Origin: Pseudomonas cichorii | GTDB taxonomy: Bacteria; Pseudomonadota; Gammaproteobacteria; Pseudomonadales; Pseudomonadaceae | DNA length: 64,000 bases | NCBI RefSeq assembly: GCF_003700275.1 | Contig: NZ_RBRE01000035.1 | Coordinates: 174,636-238,635, forward strand | Direction of reading: 5' to 3' | In this document: in pieces, positions 20,003 to 29,571 of the stretch | Position numbering within the stretch: position 1 is the stretch's first letter | How the letters are laid out: each line of letters begins with the position of its first letter | Made by a program: the position numbers and the translations under genes | Notes under the pieces: generated by a model | Told to the model about the DNA's origin: nothing | What the model saw: the letters and a program-made list of their open reading frames with translations, nothing else | Databases searched by the model: none

Positions 20003-21394
20003 ATGAGCGTACTGATTGCTCTTGCAGCGCTGACGCTGCTGATGCTCGCCGCCTACCGTGGTTATAGCGTCATCCTCTTTGCCCCCATTGCCGCTCTAGG
20101 TGCGGTGCTGTTGACCGATCCTTCAGCGGTGGCGCCTGCGTTTACCGGGCTGTTCATGGACAAGATGGTCGGCTTCATCAAGCTGTATTTTCCGGTGTTC
20201 CTGCTCGGCGCCGTGTTTGGCAAGCTGATCGAGCTTTCCGGGTTTTCCCGCTCAATCGTGGCAGCCGCCATCGGCGTGCTGGGTACGCGCCAGGCCATGC
20301 TGGTGATCGTGCTGGTCTGCGCCCTGCTTACGTATGGCGGCGTGTCGCTGTTCGTCGTGGTGTTTGCGGTCTATCCGTTTGCTGCCGAGATGTTTCGCCA
20401 GAGCAATATTCCCAAGCGCCTGATTCCGGCGACCATCGCCCTGGGCGCGTTCTCGTTCACCATGGATGCCCTGCCCGGCACCCCGCAGATCCAGAACATC
20501 ATCCCCACGACCTTTTTCAATACCACTGCCTGGGCCGCGCCATGGCTGGGTCTGATCGGCACTGTGTTCGTGTTCAGCGCCGGCATGTTGTACCTGCAGC
20601 GCCAGCGCAACAAGGCTGTACGTGCCGGGGAAGGTTATGGCACTGAACTGCGCAACGAGCCGGAAACCGCTGCCGATCTCAAGCTGCCCAACCCGTGGAT
20701 CGCGCTGTCGCCGCTGGTGCTGGTCGGAGTCATGAACCTGCTTTTTACCTGGTGGATTCCACAGTGGTACGGCAAGACCCATACCCTGACGCTGCCGGGT
20801 CTGGCAACACCGATCCAGACCGAAGTCGCAAGGCTGACAGCGATCTGGGCCGTGGAAGCCGCGCTGCTGGCCGGGATTGTGATGGTGCTGATATTCGGTT
20901 TCAGTGCCATTCGCAGCCGACTGGCCGAAGGTACCAAAAGCGCAGTGAATGGCGCATTGCTGGCGGCCATGAACACCGCTTCCGAATACGGCTTTGGTGC
21001 GGTGATCGCTTCGTTACCAGGGTTTCTGGTCCTGGCCAATGCCTTGAAAGGCATTCCGGACCCGCTGGTCAATGAGGCGATCACCGTAACCTTGCTGGCC
21101 GGGATCACCGGCTCGGCCTCTGGAGGCATGAGCATTGCGCTGGCGGCGATGTCCGACAGCTTTATTGCGGCCGCCAACGCCGCGAATATCCCGCTGGAAG
21201 TCCTGCATCGGGTCGCGGCCATGGCCAGCGGCGGCATGGACACACTGCCGCACAATGGCGCGGTCATCACCTTGCTGGCGGTGACCGGGCTGACGCACCG
21301 CGAAGCCTACCTGGACATCTTCGGTATCACCCTGATCAAGACACTGGCGGTTTTTGTCGTGATCGCAGCGTTCTATGCCACTGGCATCGTTTAA
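20003..21394 (+). CDS. GntP-family permease, probable 3-hydroxybutyrate importer
   Basis: Inner-membrane carrier of 463 residues, about 12 helices, GntP/DsdX-like. Features include KLYFPVFLLGAVFGKL, ALLTYGGVSLFVVVFAVYP, FTMDALPGTPQIQNIIPTTFF and GITGSASGGMSIAL near residue 370. It lies 10 bases upstream of a 3-hydroxybutyrate dehydrogenase and downstream of a sigma54 site, so uptake of D-3-hydroxybutyrate or a similar short hydroxy acid is likely. The family also carries gluconate and D-serine, so the substrate rests on context. Confidence 0.87.
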   Translation: MSVLIALAALTLLMLAAYRGYSVILFAPIAALGAVLLTDPSAVAPAFTGLFMDKMVGFIKLYFPVFLLGAVFGKLIELSGFSRSIVAAAIGVLGTRQAMLVIVLVCALLTYGGVSLFVVVFAVYPFAAEMFRQSNIPKRLIPATIALGAFSFTMDALPGTPQIQNIIPTTFFNTTAWAAPWLGLIGTVFVFSAGMLYLQRQRNKAVRAGEGYGTELRNEPETAADLKLPNPWIALSPLVLVGVMNLLFTWWIPQWYGKTHTLTLPGLATPIQTEVARLTAIWAVEAALLAGIVMVLIFGFSAIRSRLAEGTKSAVNGALLAAMNTASEYGFGAVIASLPGFLVLANALKGIPDPLVNEAITVTLLAGITGSASGGMSIALAAMSDSFIAAANAANIPLEVLHRVAAMASGGMDTLPHNGAVITLLAVTGLTHREAYLDIFGITLIKTLAVFVVIAAFYATGIV

Positions 21395-21404
21395 GGAGTC
21401 GATC

Positions 21405-22166
21405 ATGAATCTGCAAGGAAAAACCGCACTGGTCACAGGTTCTACCAGCGGCATCGGCCTGGGCATTGCCCTGAGCCTGGCCAAGGCGGGAGCGAACCTG
21501 ATCCTCAACGGTTTCGGCGATGCTTCGGCGGTGACCGCTCAGGTGCAACAGTTTGGCGGCAGCGTCGGCCATCATCCGGCCGATGTCAGCGATCCGGATC
21601 AGATTGCCGAGATGATTGCATATGCCGAACGCGAGTTTGGCGGAGTCGACATTCTGGTCAATAACGCCGGTATTCAGCATGTGGATGCGGTGGAGGATTT
21701 TGCGGTCGAGCGCTGGAATTCAATCATCGCGATCAACCTGTCTTCGGTGTTCCATACCACGCGCCTGTGCCTGCCGGGCATGCGCAGCAAGGACTGGGGG
21801 CGGATCATCAATATCGCCTCGGTGCACGGGCTGGTGGGTTCGACCGGCAAGGCGGCGTATGTCGCGGCCAAGCATGGGGTCATTGGCCTGACCAAGGTGG
21901 TGGGTCTGGAGACGGCTCGCAGTCAGGTGACCTGTAATGCCATCTGTCCGGGCTGGGTGCTGACGCCGCTGGTGCAGCAACAGATCGACAATCGCCAAGG
22001 CGATCCGGCTCAGGCTCGTCATGAGCTGCTGGCCGAGAAACAACCGTCGCTGGATTTCGTCACCCCGCAGCAACTGGGTGAACTGGTGCTGTTCCTGTGC
22101 AGCGATGCTGCCACCCAGGTCCGCGGCGCAGCCTGGAATGTCGATGGTGGCTGGTTGGCGCAGTGA
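21405..22166 (+). CDS. bdhA: 3-hydroxybutyrate dehydrogenase
   Basis: Short-chain dehydrogenase of 253 residues oxidising D-3-hydroxybutyrate to acetoacetate with NAD. The Rossmann motif is VTGSTSGIGLGIA, then NNAGIQHVDAVEDF. The catalytic Ser-Tyr-Lys lie in INIASVHGLVGSTGKAAYVAAKHG, and the C-terminus ends AAWNVDGGWLAQ, as in HbdH enzymes. AAGGAG at 21393-21398 fixes the ATG at 21405. It is cotranscribed with the GntP permease. Confidence 0.92.
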   Translation: MNLQGKTALVTGSTSGIGLGIALSLAKAGANLILNGFGDASAVTAQVQQFGGSVGHHPADVSDPDQIAEMIAYAEREFGGVDILVNNAGIQHVDAVEDFAVERWNSIIAINLSSVFHTTRLCLPGMRSKDWGRIINIASVHGLVGSTGKAAYVAAKHGVIGLTKVVGLETARSQVTCNAICPGWVLTPLVQQQIDNRQGDPAQARHELLAEKQPSLDFVTPQQLGELVLFLCSDAATQVRGAAWNVDGGWLAQ

Positions 22167-22190
22167 ACACAATCTGTGTGTGTTTAGTCT

Positions 22191-22280
22191 GTGTGGGGAC
22201 GGATTGATCCGCGAAGACAGTATTACGGCCGGCAAATTCTTATCGGTTTTACCGGCCTCTCGCGAATAAATTCGCTACTA
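22191..22280. repeat. Degenerate REP-like inverted repeat pair
   Basis: GTGTGGGGACGGATTGATCC..GCGAAG is matched by TCTCGCGAATAAATTCGCTACTAC about 50 bases on, a decayed version of the doublet at 19701-19794. Between the two arms ACGGCCGG(22225) and CCGGCC(22252) can pair around AAATTCTTATCGGTTTTA. It sits between bdhA and the convergent pilus ATPase gene and may end both transcripts. Confidence 0.6.
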
Positions 22281-23435
22281 CTCGTCCTTCTCGTCCACCA
22301 GCCCCCAATCGGACATCTTCGCCGAGCCGGTGCCCACTGGTGCAGGCGGTGCGGTGGTCAGGTTGCTGACCCCGCCTTCGCCATGCAGCTTGAGACGTAG
22401 CCTGACGTTGTTCATCGAGTCGGCATTTTTCAAGGCTTCCTCTTCACTGATCGCCCCTTCCACGGCCAGATTGAACAACGCGGTATCGAAAGTCTGCATG
22501 CCCAGGCTGCCGGACTTCTCCATGATGCCCTTGAGCTCGGTCAACTGGTTACGCTGGATCAGGTCACGAATGGTCGGCGTGCCCATCATCACTTCCACTG
22601 CCGCACGGCGCTTGCCATCCGGAGTCTTGACCAGACGCTGGGAAACGAACGCCTTGAGGTTGTTACCCAGGTCGTGCAGCAGTTGCTCGCGGCGTTCTTC
22701 CGGGAAGAAGTTGATGATCCGGTCCAGCGCCTGATTGGCGTTGTTGGCGTGCAGGGTCGAGATAGCCAGGTGACCGGTATCGGCAAAGGCCAGCGCATGC
22801 TCCATGGTTTCCCGGTCACGAATCTCGCCGATCAGGATCACGTCCGGTGCCTGGCGCAGGGTATTTTTCAGCGCTGCGCGGAAGCTGCGTGTATCAACCC
22901 CGACTTCGCGCTGGTTGACGATGGATTTCTTGTGCCGGTGGATGAACTCCACCGGGTCTTCGATGGTGATGATATGGCCACTGGCATTGCGGTTGCGGTA
23001 ATCGATCAGCGCCGCCAGCGAGGTGGATTTACCCGAGCCTGTCGCGCCGACGAACAGCACCAACCCGTGTTTTTCCATGATCACATCGAGCAGGATCGGC
23101 GGCAGGTGCAGATCCTCGAAACGCGGGATGTCCAGCTTGATGTTACGCGCGACGATGGAAACCTCGTTGCGCTGCATGAAGATGTTGATCCGGAAACGAC
23201 CGATACCGGCCAGCGACACTGCCAGGTTCATTTCCAGCTCACGCTGGAATTCCAGCTTCTGCTCCTCGTCCATCAGGCCCTGGGCGACCAGCGCCACTTC
23301 ACCGGGCTTGAGGGTTTCGGTGCCCAGCGGCTTCAGTACGCCATTGAACTTGGCGCACGGCGGCGCTCCGGTGGAAAGATAAAGGTCCGATCCGTCCTGG
23401 CTGGCCAGAATCTTCAACAACGCCGGGAAATCCAT
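22278..23435 (-). CDS. PilT/PilU-family type IV pilus ATPase
   Basis: Cytosolic hexameric secretion ATPase of 385 residues. It has the N-terminal PAS-like domain (MDFPALLKILASQDGSDLYL), Walker A GATGSGKST, Asp box ITIEDPVEFIH, Walker B with APDVILIGEIRD, and the His box ATGHL-type stretch ADTGHLAISTLHANN. The length and C-terminal extension are closer to PilU than PilT. No pilT or pilus operon adjoins it, so it is a stand-alone paralogue, and whether it powers retraction or a different function is open. ATG 23435 is preferred over the GTG three codons upstream. Confidence 0.9.
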   Translation of the reverse strand: MDFPALLKILASQDGSDLYLSTGAPPCAKFNGVLKPLGTETLKPGEVALVAQGLMDEEQKLEFQRELEMNLAVSLAGIGRFRINIFMQRNEVSIVARNIKLDIPRFEDLHLPPILLDVIMEKHGLVLFVGATGSGKSTSLAALIDYRNRNASGHIITIEDPVEFIHRHKKSIVNQREVGVDTRSFRAALKNTLRQAPDVILIGEIRDRETMEHALAFADTGHLAISTLHANNANQALDRIINFFPEERREQLLHDLGNNLKAFVSQRLVKTPDGKRRAAVEVMMGTPTIRDLIQRNQLTELKGIMEKSGSLGMQTFDTALFNLAVEGAISEEEALKNADSMNNVRLRLKLHGEGGVSNLTTAPPAPVGTGSAKMSDWGLVDEKDE

Positions 23436-23565
23436 AATCAACACCGCACAGGAAAATGTGAAAACGTTTGTCTGCCCTTCAGTTCAACAACGTTCCAGGA
23501 GCAGATTTATGCAACCGCACAGGACAGGCATAATGGCAGCCTTTTCTGACAGGTGATATTGCGAC

Positions 23566-23841
23566 ATGAAAGCCCAAGCCCGCCACATTCTGGTGAAAAC
23601 CGCTGAAGAGGCCGAACAGCTCAAGCTGCGTATCGCCAAGGGCGAGGCCTTCGACGTGCTGGCCAGAAAGCATTCAACCTGCCCGTCCGGCAAGCGCGGC
23701 GGCGATCTGGGTGAAGTGCGGCCCGGGCAGATGGTCGGGGCCATCGATCAGGTCATCTTCAAGAAACCGCTGCGCACCGTGCACGGGCCGATCAAAAGCA
23801 AGTTCGGCTATCACCTGGTTCAGGTGTTTTACCGCGACTGA
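23566..23841 (+). CDS. Second single-domain parvulin isomerase
   Basis: PpiC-like peptidyl-prolyl isomerase of 91 residues (MKAQARHILVKTAEEAEQLK). The rotamase motifs CPSGKRGGDLGEVRPGQMV and FGYHLVQV are present. It is clearly paralogous to the gene at 12157-12438 but more basic, with several Lys/Arg substitutions. It is divergent from the pilus ATPase gene. It is cytosolic and lacks a signal peptide. Confidence 0.92.
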   Translation: MKAQARHILVKTAEEAEQLKLRIAKGEAFDVLARKHSTCPSGKRGGDLGEVRPGQMVGAIDQVIFKKPLRTVHGPIKSKFGYHLVQVFYRD

Positions 23842-23847
23842 TCCGGC

Positions 23848-23885
23848 TTCGGGTTACTCATGCCGCACAGCAAGAGTAGCCCGAA
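23848..23885. terminator. Bidirectional hairpin between ppiC paralogue and pgm
   Basis: TTCGGGTTACTC (23848-23859) pairs with GAGTAGCCCGAA (23874-23885) with one G-T pair, between two convergent genes. The loop is 14 bases and there is no U-tract, so efficiency is uncertain. Confidence 0.55.
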
Positions 23886-23896
23886 TGCCCTGCCTG

Positions 23897-25543
23897 TCAC
23901 TTCGGCGCAATTGCCTCGTCGACCAGAACCTGAGCTTCAGCCACCAGACGCTGGAGATGATCCGCGCCGACAAAGCTTTCCGCATAGATCTTGTAGATGT
24001 CTTCGGTACCGGATGGACGCGCAGCGAACCAGCCGTTCTCGGTCATCACTTTCAGGCCGCCAAAGGCCTGATCGTTGCCCGGCGCATTGCTGAGAATGTG
24101 CTGGATCGACTCACCGGCCAGTTCAGTGGACTTGACCTGATCCGGTGACAGCTTGCTCAGCAGAGCCTTCTGTTGCGGACTGGCCTTGGCATCGACACGG
24201 GTCGAGAACGGCTCACCCAGTTCATCGGTCATGGTCTTGTAGATTTCGCTCGGATCGCGGCCCTTGCGTGCGGTAATTTCCGCAGCCAGCAAGCCTGGAA
24301 TCAGACCATCCTTGTCGGTGGTCCAGACCGTGCCGTCACGGCGCAGGAACGAAGAACCGGCGCTTTCTTCACCGCCAAAGCCCAGCGCCCCCTCGAACAG
24401 CCCTTCGGCAAAGAACTTGAAGCCCACCGGCACTTCATACAGACGGCGTCCCAGACGCGCGGCTACACGGTCGATCATGCCACTGCTGACCACGGTCTTG
24501 CCGACTGCGGCATCGGCACGCCATTGCGGGCGGTTCTGGAACAGGTAATCGATGGAAACCGCCAGATAGCTATTGGGCGTCATCAGCCCGCCAGTCGGGG
24601 TCACGATGCCATGCCGATCATGATCCGGGTCGCAGGCAAAGGCCACCTGATAGCGATCCTTGAGGCCGATCAGGCTCTGCATCGCATGGCTGGACGATGG
24701 GTCCATGCGGATCTGGCCATCCCAGTCCACGCTCATGAAGCGGAAGGTCGAATCGACGAACTTGTTCACCACGTCCAGATTCAGACCGTAATGCTCGCCG
24801 ATGGCCGACCAGTAGGCGACACCCGCCCCACCCAGCGGATCGACACCCAGACGCAGGCCGGCGTTGCGGATGGCGTCCATGTCGATAACGTTCTTCAGGT
24901 CTGCCACGTAGGTGTTGATGTAATCGTGGCGATGAGTAGTGTCGGCGCGCAGGGCCTTTTCATGGCTGATGCGCGATACGCCGACAATCTTCTCGGCCAG
25001 CAGCTCGTTGGCCTTGTTCTCGATCCACTTGGTGATGTGGCTGTCGGCCGGGCCACCGTTGGGCGGGTTGTACTTGAAGCCACCGCTTTGCGGCGGGTTG
25101 TGCGACGGGGTAATCACGATGCCGTCGGCCAGGCCGGAAGTGCGGCCACGGTTGTAACAGATGATCGCGTGGGACACCGCTGGCGTCGGCGTATATTCGT
25201 CACCGGCGGAAATCATCACCTGTACGCCGTTGGCGGCCAGCACTTCCAGGGCCGTGGCAGCAGCAGGTGTCGACAAGGCATGGGTATCGGCGCCGAGGAA
25301 CAGCGGACCATCGATGCCGTTGGCCTGACGGTACAGACAGATCGCCTGGCTGATGGCCAGAACGTGCCACTCGTTGAAGCTCAGCTCGAACGAGCTGCCA
25401 CGGTGACCGGAAGTACCAAAGGCCACGCGCTGGGTGGCAATCGCAGCATCCGGCTGCCCGGTGTAATAGGCCGTTACCAGTCTCGGGATGTCGACCAGTA
25501 ACTGCGCGGGGGCCAGCTTGCCGGCGAAAGGACTGAGACTCAT
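23897..25543 (-). CDS. pgm: Phosphoglucomutase (alpha-D-glucose phosphate-specific)
   Basis: Interconverts glucose-1-phosphate and glucose-6-phosphate in glycogen, trehalose and polysaccharide metabolism. The 548-residue protein has the N-terminal [10 protein letters not shown], the active-site phosphoserine Ser147 in [13 protein letters not shown], the metal-binding CDPDHDRHG loop near 300 and the sugar-binding GGEESAGSS loop, ending with a phosphate-binding [14 protein letters not shown] segment. Four-domain architecture and length match bacterial Pgm. It is transcribed alone on the minus strand. Confidence 0.96.
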   Translation of the reverse strand: MSLSPFAGKLAPAQLLVDIPRLVTAYYTGQPDAAIATQRVAFGTSGHRGSSFELSFNEWHVLAISQAICLYRQANGIDGPLFLGADTHALSTPAAATALEVLAANGVQVMISAGDEYTPTPAVSHAIICYNRGRTSGLADGIVITPSHNPPQSGGFKYNPPNGGPADSHITKWIENKANELLAEKIVGVSRISHEKALRADTTHRHDYINTYVADLKNVIDMDAIRNAGLRLGVDPLGGAGVAYWSAIGEHYGLNLDVVNKFVDSTFRFMSVDWDGQIRMDPSSSHAMQSLIGLKDRYQVAFACDPDHDRHGIVTPTGGLMTPNSYLAVSIDYLFQNRPQWRADAAVGKTVVSSGMIDRVAARLGRRLYEVPVGFKFFAEGLFEGALGFGGEESAGSSFLRRDGTVWTTDKDGLIPGLLAAEITARKGRDPSEIYKTMTDELGEPFSTRVDAKASPQQKALLSKLSPDQVKSTELAGESIQHILSNAPGNDQAFGGLKVMTENGWFAARPSGTEDIYKIYAESFVGADHLQRLVAEAQVLVDEAIAPK

Positions 25544-25645
25544 ACAACCTCCACGGAAATGGGGACAGGAAATTCGGTTCTGGCGAAAACGCCAAGGGTG
25601 CGGCAGTTTACTGGCAGTTTGACCATAATGCTTGGCTATCGATCC

Positions 25646-27973
25646 CTAAGTGACTGACTTGGCGAGCTGCCACCAGGCCGGGAACAACTGTTGGACCTTG
25701 CGCTCGGCAAAACGGTCGTCGATCAGCATGACGACGCCACGATCATCCTGACTGCGGATCACTCGCCCGGCAGCCTGCACGACTTTCTGTACACCCGGAT
25801 AAAGATAGGTGTAATCGTAGCCAGCGCCGAACAAGGCAGCCATGCGCTGCTTGAATTGCTCGTTGACCGGGTTCAACTGGGGCAAACCCAGGGTGGCGAT
25901 GAACGCGCCAATCAGCCGCGCGCCGGGCAGATCGATACCTTCGCCGAACGCCCCGCCCAGCACCGCAAACCCGATGCCCTGGCTGTTCAGGGTAAAGCGT
26001 TCGAGAAAGGCCTCCCGCTCGCCTTCGCTCATGCCGCGCTGCTGCTGCCACAACTCGATCTGCGGCCAGCTCTGGCGCATCAGTTCAACCACTTGCTGCA
26101 GATAATCGAAACTGCTGAAGAACGCCAGATAATTGCCCGGCTGCGCCTGAAACTGTTCGCCCAGCAAACTCACGATAGGCGCCAGCGATGCCTGACGATG
26201 GCTGAAACGGGTGGAAATCCGGCTGACGATATGCACGTCCAGTTGTTCATGATGAAACGGCGACTCGACATCGATACAGACGGTTTTTCCGGGCAATCCC
26301 AACAGGTCGGCGTAATAGCGCTGCGGTTTCAGAGTAGCCGAAAACAGTACGGTCCCCAGCGCAGCGCTCAGACGCGGCGCAATGAAGCGGGCCGGCACCA
26401 CATTGCGCAGGGTCAACCGGGACAGCCGACGCTTGCTGCCCCGCTCGCGTACCGCGATGTCGAAAATGAAATGCTCATCGAACAGCTCGGCAATCCGCGC
26501 AAAACCGATGGCCTCGAAGTAGAAGCCTTGCAGTGTTGCGTCCAGCGCCTGCGGGTACTCATTGAAGTAGTCGCCTATCGCCGTAATGCACAGGTTCAGG
26601 CTGTTAAGGAATTTGCCCGGCACCTCGGAGTAAGCCTGATAATCGCCCGCCTGCTCCTTGTGCAGCGCACTCCATTGTCGGGCGAGTCGCTGCAAGGCTT
26701 TGTGCAAGGGCTGCGGCGCGCTTTGCCGCAAGGTATTGAAGCTTTGCTGATCGAGGCTGGCGCTGTACATCTGCCGGGCACGCTCGACCATGTTGTGGGC
26801 TTCGTCCACCAGCACTGCCACGCGCCACTGATTGAACTGGGCCAGGCCGAACAGCAAGGCACTCAGGTCGAAATAATAGTTGTAGTCCGCGACCACCACG
26901 TCCGACCAGCGCGCCAGTTCCTGGCTGAGGTAATACGGACAGACCTGATGCTGCAAGGCAACCTGGCGCACACCAGCCTGATCCAGCCATGGCGCACTCA
27001 GCGCGGCACTGCGCGCAGCGGGCAAGCGATCATAGAAACCGTTGGCCAGCGGGCAGGAGTCGCCATTACAAGCCTTGTCCAGATGCTCGCAGGCCTTGTC
27101 GCGGGCAACCAGCTCCAGCACCCGCAACCTGAGCTGCGGCGCGCTGCGCCCAATCACTTGCAGGGCATCGAGCGCCAGCTTGCGACCGGGGGTCTTGGCG
27201 GTGAGGAAGAACACCTTGTCGAGCTTTTGCGTCGGTGCCGCCTTGAGCATCGGAAACAGCGTGCCCACGGTCTTGCCAATCCCGGTCGGTGCCTGGGCCA
27301 TCAGGCAGGAACCTGTGCTGACCGCCTTGTAGACCGATTCGGCCAGCATCCGCTGCCCGGTACGGAATGCCGGATAAGGAAAGGCCAGCGTCTTCAGGCT
27401 CTGGTTTCGCGAGGAGGTGTGCGCCAGTTCCTGTCGCGCCCAGTACAGGAAAATCTCGCATTGCTGCTCGAAGAAACCGCGCAGTGTTTCGCTGCTGAAG
27501 TGCTCGCGAATCACCGTTTCCTGCTCGCTGACGATATTGAAATACACCAGCGCCAGGGTGACTTCTTCAAGGTGCAAATGCTGACACAGCAGCCAGCCAT
27601 AGATCTTCGCCTGCGCCCAGTGCAACTGGCGATGATTGGCAGGCATGGCATCGAGTTCACCGCGGTAAGTCTTCACTTCCTCCAGTTGCTTGAGCGCCGC
27701 ATCGTAGCCGTCAGCCCTGCCCCTGACCGTCAGCTCCCGATAATCACCGCTCAACGACAACTCGGCCTGATAGGCCGCACCCCGCCGCGCAGCCACCGTG
27801 CGGTGCCCGGCAATCCCTTCCTGGGCCGTCGGCGAAGGCGTGAAGCGCAGGTCCAGGCTGCCGGTCTTGGCCGTGAACTCACATAACGCACGCACCGCCA
27901 CGACATAACGCGAGGGCTCGGCGTCAATGGCGGGCGGTTTCAGGTCGGGGCGGGAAGGAATCGTCAGGGTCAC
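25646..27973 (-). CDS. RecB-type nuclease fused to XPD/DinG-like Fe-S helicase
   Basis: Predicted DNA-repair protein of up to 775 residues. The N-terminus (about 55-130) shows a RecB/Cas4-like PD-(D/E)XK nuclease: Asp88 in RGRADGYD, Glu99 and Lys101 in LEEVKTYRG, and QAKIY (121-125) matching the QxxxY motif. The rest is a superfamily 2 helicase: Walker A APTGIGKT (228-235), four cysteines able to hold a 4Fe-4S cluster (Cys295, 302, 307, 345), DEAH at 390-393, and C-terminal RVIRSQDDRG. The frame opens at GTG 27973 without a clear ribosome site; a start nearer the VVAVRAL segment (residue 24) is possible. The gene is not next to a VRR-NUC gene. Confidence 0.88.
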   Translation of the reverse strand: MTLTIPSRPDLKPPAIDAEPSRYVVAVRALCEFTAKTGSLDLRFTPSPTAQEGIAGHRTVAARRGAAYQAELSLSGDYRELTVRGRADGYDAALKQLEEVKTYRGELDAMPANHRQLHWAQAKIYGWLLCQHLHLEEVTLALVYFNIVSEQETVIREHFSSETLRGFFEQQCEIFLYWARQELAHTSSRNQSLKTLAFPYPAFRTGQRMLAESVYKAVSTGSCLMAQAPTGIGKTVGTLFPMLKAAPTQKLDKVFFLTAKTPGRKLALDALQVIGRSAPQLRLRVLELVARDKACEHLDKACNGDSCPLANGFYDRLPAARSAALSAPWLDQAGVRQVALQHQVCPYYLSQELARWSDVVVADYNYYFDLSALLFGLAQFNQWRVAVLVDEAHNMVERARQMYSASLDQQSFNTLRQSAPQPLHKALQRLARQWSALHKEQAGDYQAYSEVPGKFLNSLNLCITAIGDYFNEYPQALDATLQGFYFEAIGFARIAELFDEHFIFDIAVRERGSKRRLSRLTLRNVVPARFIAPRLSAALGTVLFSATLKPQRYYADLLGLPGKTVCIDVESPFHHEQLDVHIVSRISTRFSHRQASLAPIVSLLGEQFQAQPGNYLAFFSSFDYLQQVVELMRQSWPQIELWQQQRGMSEGEREAFLERFTLNSQGIGFAVLGGAFGEGIDLPGARLIGAFIATLGLPQLNPVNEQFKQRMAALFGAGYDYTYLYPGVQKVVQAAGRVIRSQDDRGVVMLIDDRFAERKVQQLFPAWWQLAKSVT

Positions 27974-28077
27974 TGCACAGGGAACTGTTGATTGCCGATA
28001 CTGGATAAGCGTACAGATAACAGCCTTTACCCGGCTCTGGCAAACACAAATGGATCGACGGCTCTACGCATGGGCCT

Positions 28078-29484
28078 TCAAGGTAGCCGTGCCTGCTTCA
28101 AGGCTTCGGCCAGAGCGGTCAGCAGGCGGGAAATGTTCTGCGTCCAGTCAATCGCGTAACCAATGCGCAGACTTTGTCGATGCAAGCCCTGCAGGCTGAA
28201 CAATTCCCCCGGCGTAACGATGATCCGTTGCTGCAAAAGGCTCTCGAACACCTGGCGCATGTCCACCCGATGCACACTTTGCACCCATATACCGCAGCCG
28301 CCTTCCGGCAGCTCATAACGCAGCAGTTGCCCCAGATGGCGATCCAGCAACTGCACCATCATCTGCATGCGCTGCGCCAGCAGTTCCCTGAGCTCGACCA
28401 GATGAGCATCCAGCCGTCCGCTGCTGCACAGCCGGGCGACAGCCTTCTGGCGTATCGGCGGCAACTCGAAAGCGCGCAACAGGAAATACTGCTGCCACTG
28501 GACATCGAAATGTTTGCACAGCAGATATCCATAAGGCGCTTCCGGGCCTAGCAGCTTGTCGAAACTGCCGACAATCAACAGCCGTTGCGGATCGACCAGA
28601 TCCCGCAAGCGGTCTTGCTGCGGATCGAAGACCAGCTCGCCATGGCTGTCGTTTTCCAGCACCCAGACCCGATAACGGTTAAGCAACTGGGCGACGGCAT
28701 GCAGGTTGGCAGCCGGCAAGGTGCTGCACTGCACCGGATTGAGCCGCGAAGGCAAAACCGCCAGGCCAATGTTTTCGGTCAGCAGCACTTGATCCAGTGC
28801 CGCGGCATTGATGGCGCCTGTCTCGTCCAGCGGCATCTCGATGACCCTAATATCGAACGATTGCAACAGCCGCAACAACGTCCAGGAACACGGCGATTCC
28901 ACCAGTACAGTGGCGCCACGCAAGCGCAGGACGTCGACCACAGCGCTGAGCATGCCCGGCATATCCGGCCCGATATAGACGTTTTCCGGGTGCCAGCAGC
29001 GCTGCGCATCACGGGTGTAGCGAGCCGCCAGGGCGGTACGCAGCTCCAGATCGCCAAAGGGCTGAAATCCGGAACTCAGCGGGCGCGGATAATAGCGCAG
29101 CAGTTCGCGCTCCATGGCCAGCAGCGGGCTTTCCATCGACTGCAGCAACGTCGGTTCGTCATTGCCCAGTTCCCAGCCACCGGGGCGGCGCACATGTCGG
29201 TAATAGACTTCCAGCAAATTACCGTTATCGAAGAGCGGTTCCGGGTTTTCCTCACCGCTGCCGCTGGGCAAGGCGTAATAACCGGACTTGGGCATTGAAC
29301 ACACCCGCCCTTCCTTTTCCAGCAGCGAATAGGCGCTTTGTACCGTCGAAATCGATACCCGCAGACGCCGGGCCAGTTGCCGCAAAGACGGCATTTTGGT
29401 CGTGGCGTCGGTTTGCACTTCGTCGATCAGACGGACGAGATAGCGGTAGACCGCCTGATAGGCGAAATCCGTTTTGTTTTTCAT
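28078..29484 (-). CDS. MocR-like GntR regulator with aminotransferase domain
   Basis: Protein of 468 residues from ATG 29484 (MKNKTDFAYQ). An N-terminal GntR winged helix (about 5-75; MPSLRQLARRLRVSISTVQSAY) is joined to a fold-type I aminotransferase domain. The PLP-binding lysine lies in VGSFDKLLGPEAPYGYLL. Typical MocR motifs are YIGPDMPGMLSAVVDVLRLRG and YPRPLSSGFQPFGDLELRTAL. No Shine-Dalgarno is seen; a start at 29526 is an alternative. It follows a PP-loop ATPase gene by 87 bases on the same strand, so it may regulate or work with it. Confidence 0.85.
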   Translation of the reverse strand: MKNKTDFAYQAVYRYLVRLIDEVQTDATTKMPSLRQLARRLRVSISTVQSAYSLLEKEGRVCSMPKSGYYALPSGSGEENPEPLFDNGNLLEVYYRHVRRPGGWELGNDEPTLLQSMESPLLAMERELLRYYPRPLSSGFQPFGDLELRTALAARYTRDAQRCWHPENVYIGPDMPGMLSAVVDVLRLRGATVLVESPCSWTLLRLLQSFDIRVIEMPLDETGAINAAALDQVLLTENIGLAVLPSRLNPVQCSTLPAANLHAVAQLLNRYRVWVLENDSHGELVFDPQQDRLRDLVDPQRLLIVGSFDKLLGPEAPYGYLLCKHFDVQWQQYFLLRAFELPPIRQKAVARLCSSGRLDAHLVELRELLAQRMQMMVQLLDRHLGQLLRYELPEGGCGIWVQSVHRVDMRQVFESLLQQRIIVTPGELFSLQGLHRQSLRIGYAIDWTQNISRLLTALAEALKQARLP

Positions 29485-29571
29485 TGGAGACGATCCGGCG
29501 CTTGGCCAAAAGGGCGATAGCGACATGGCTGATACCGCATCAACGACAGCAGCCATGCGCCGAACAGAGAC

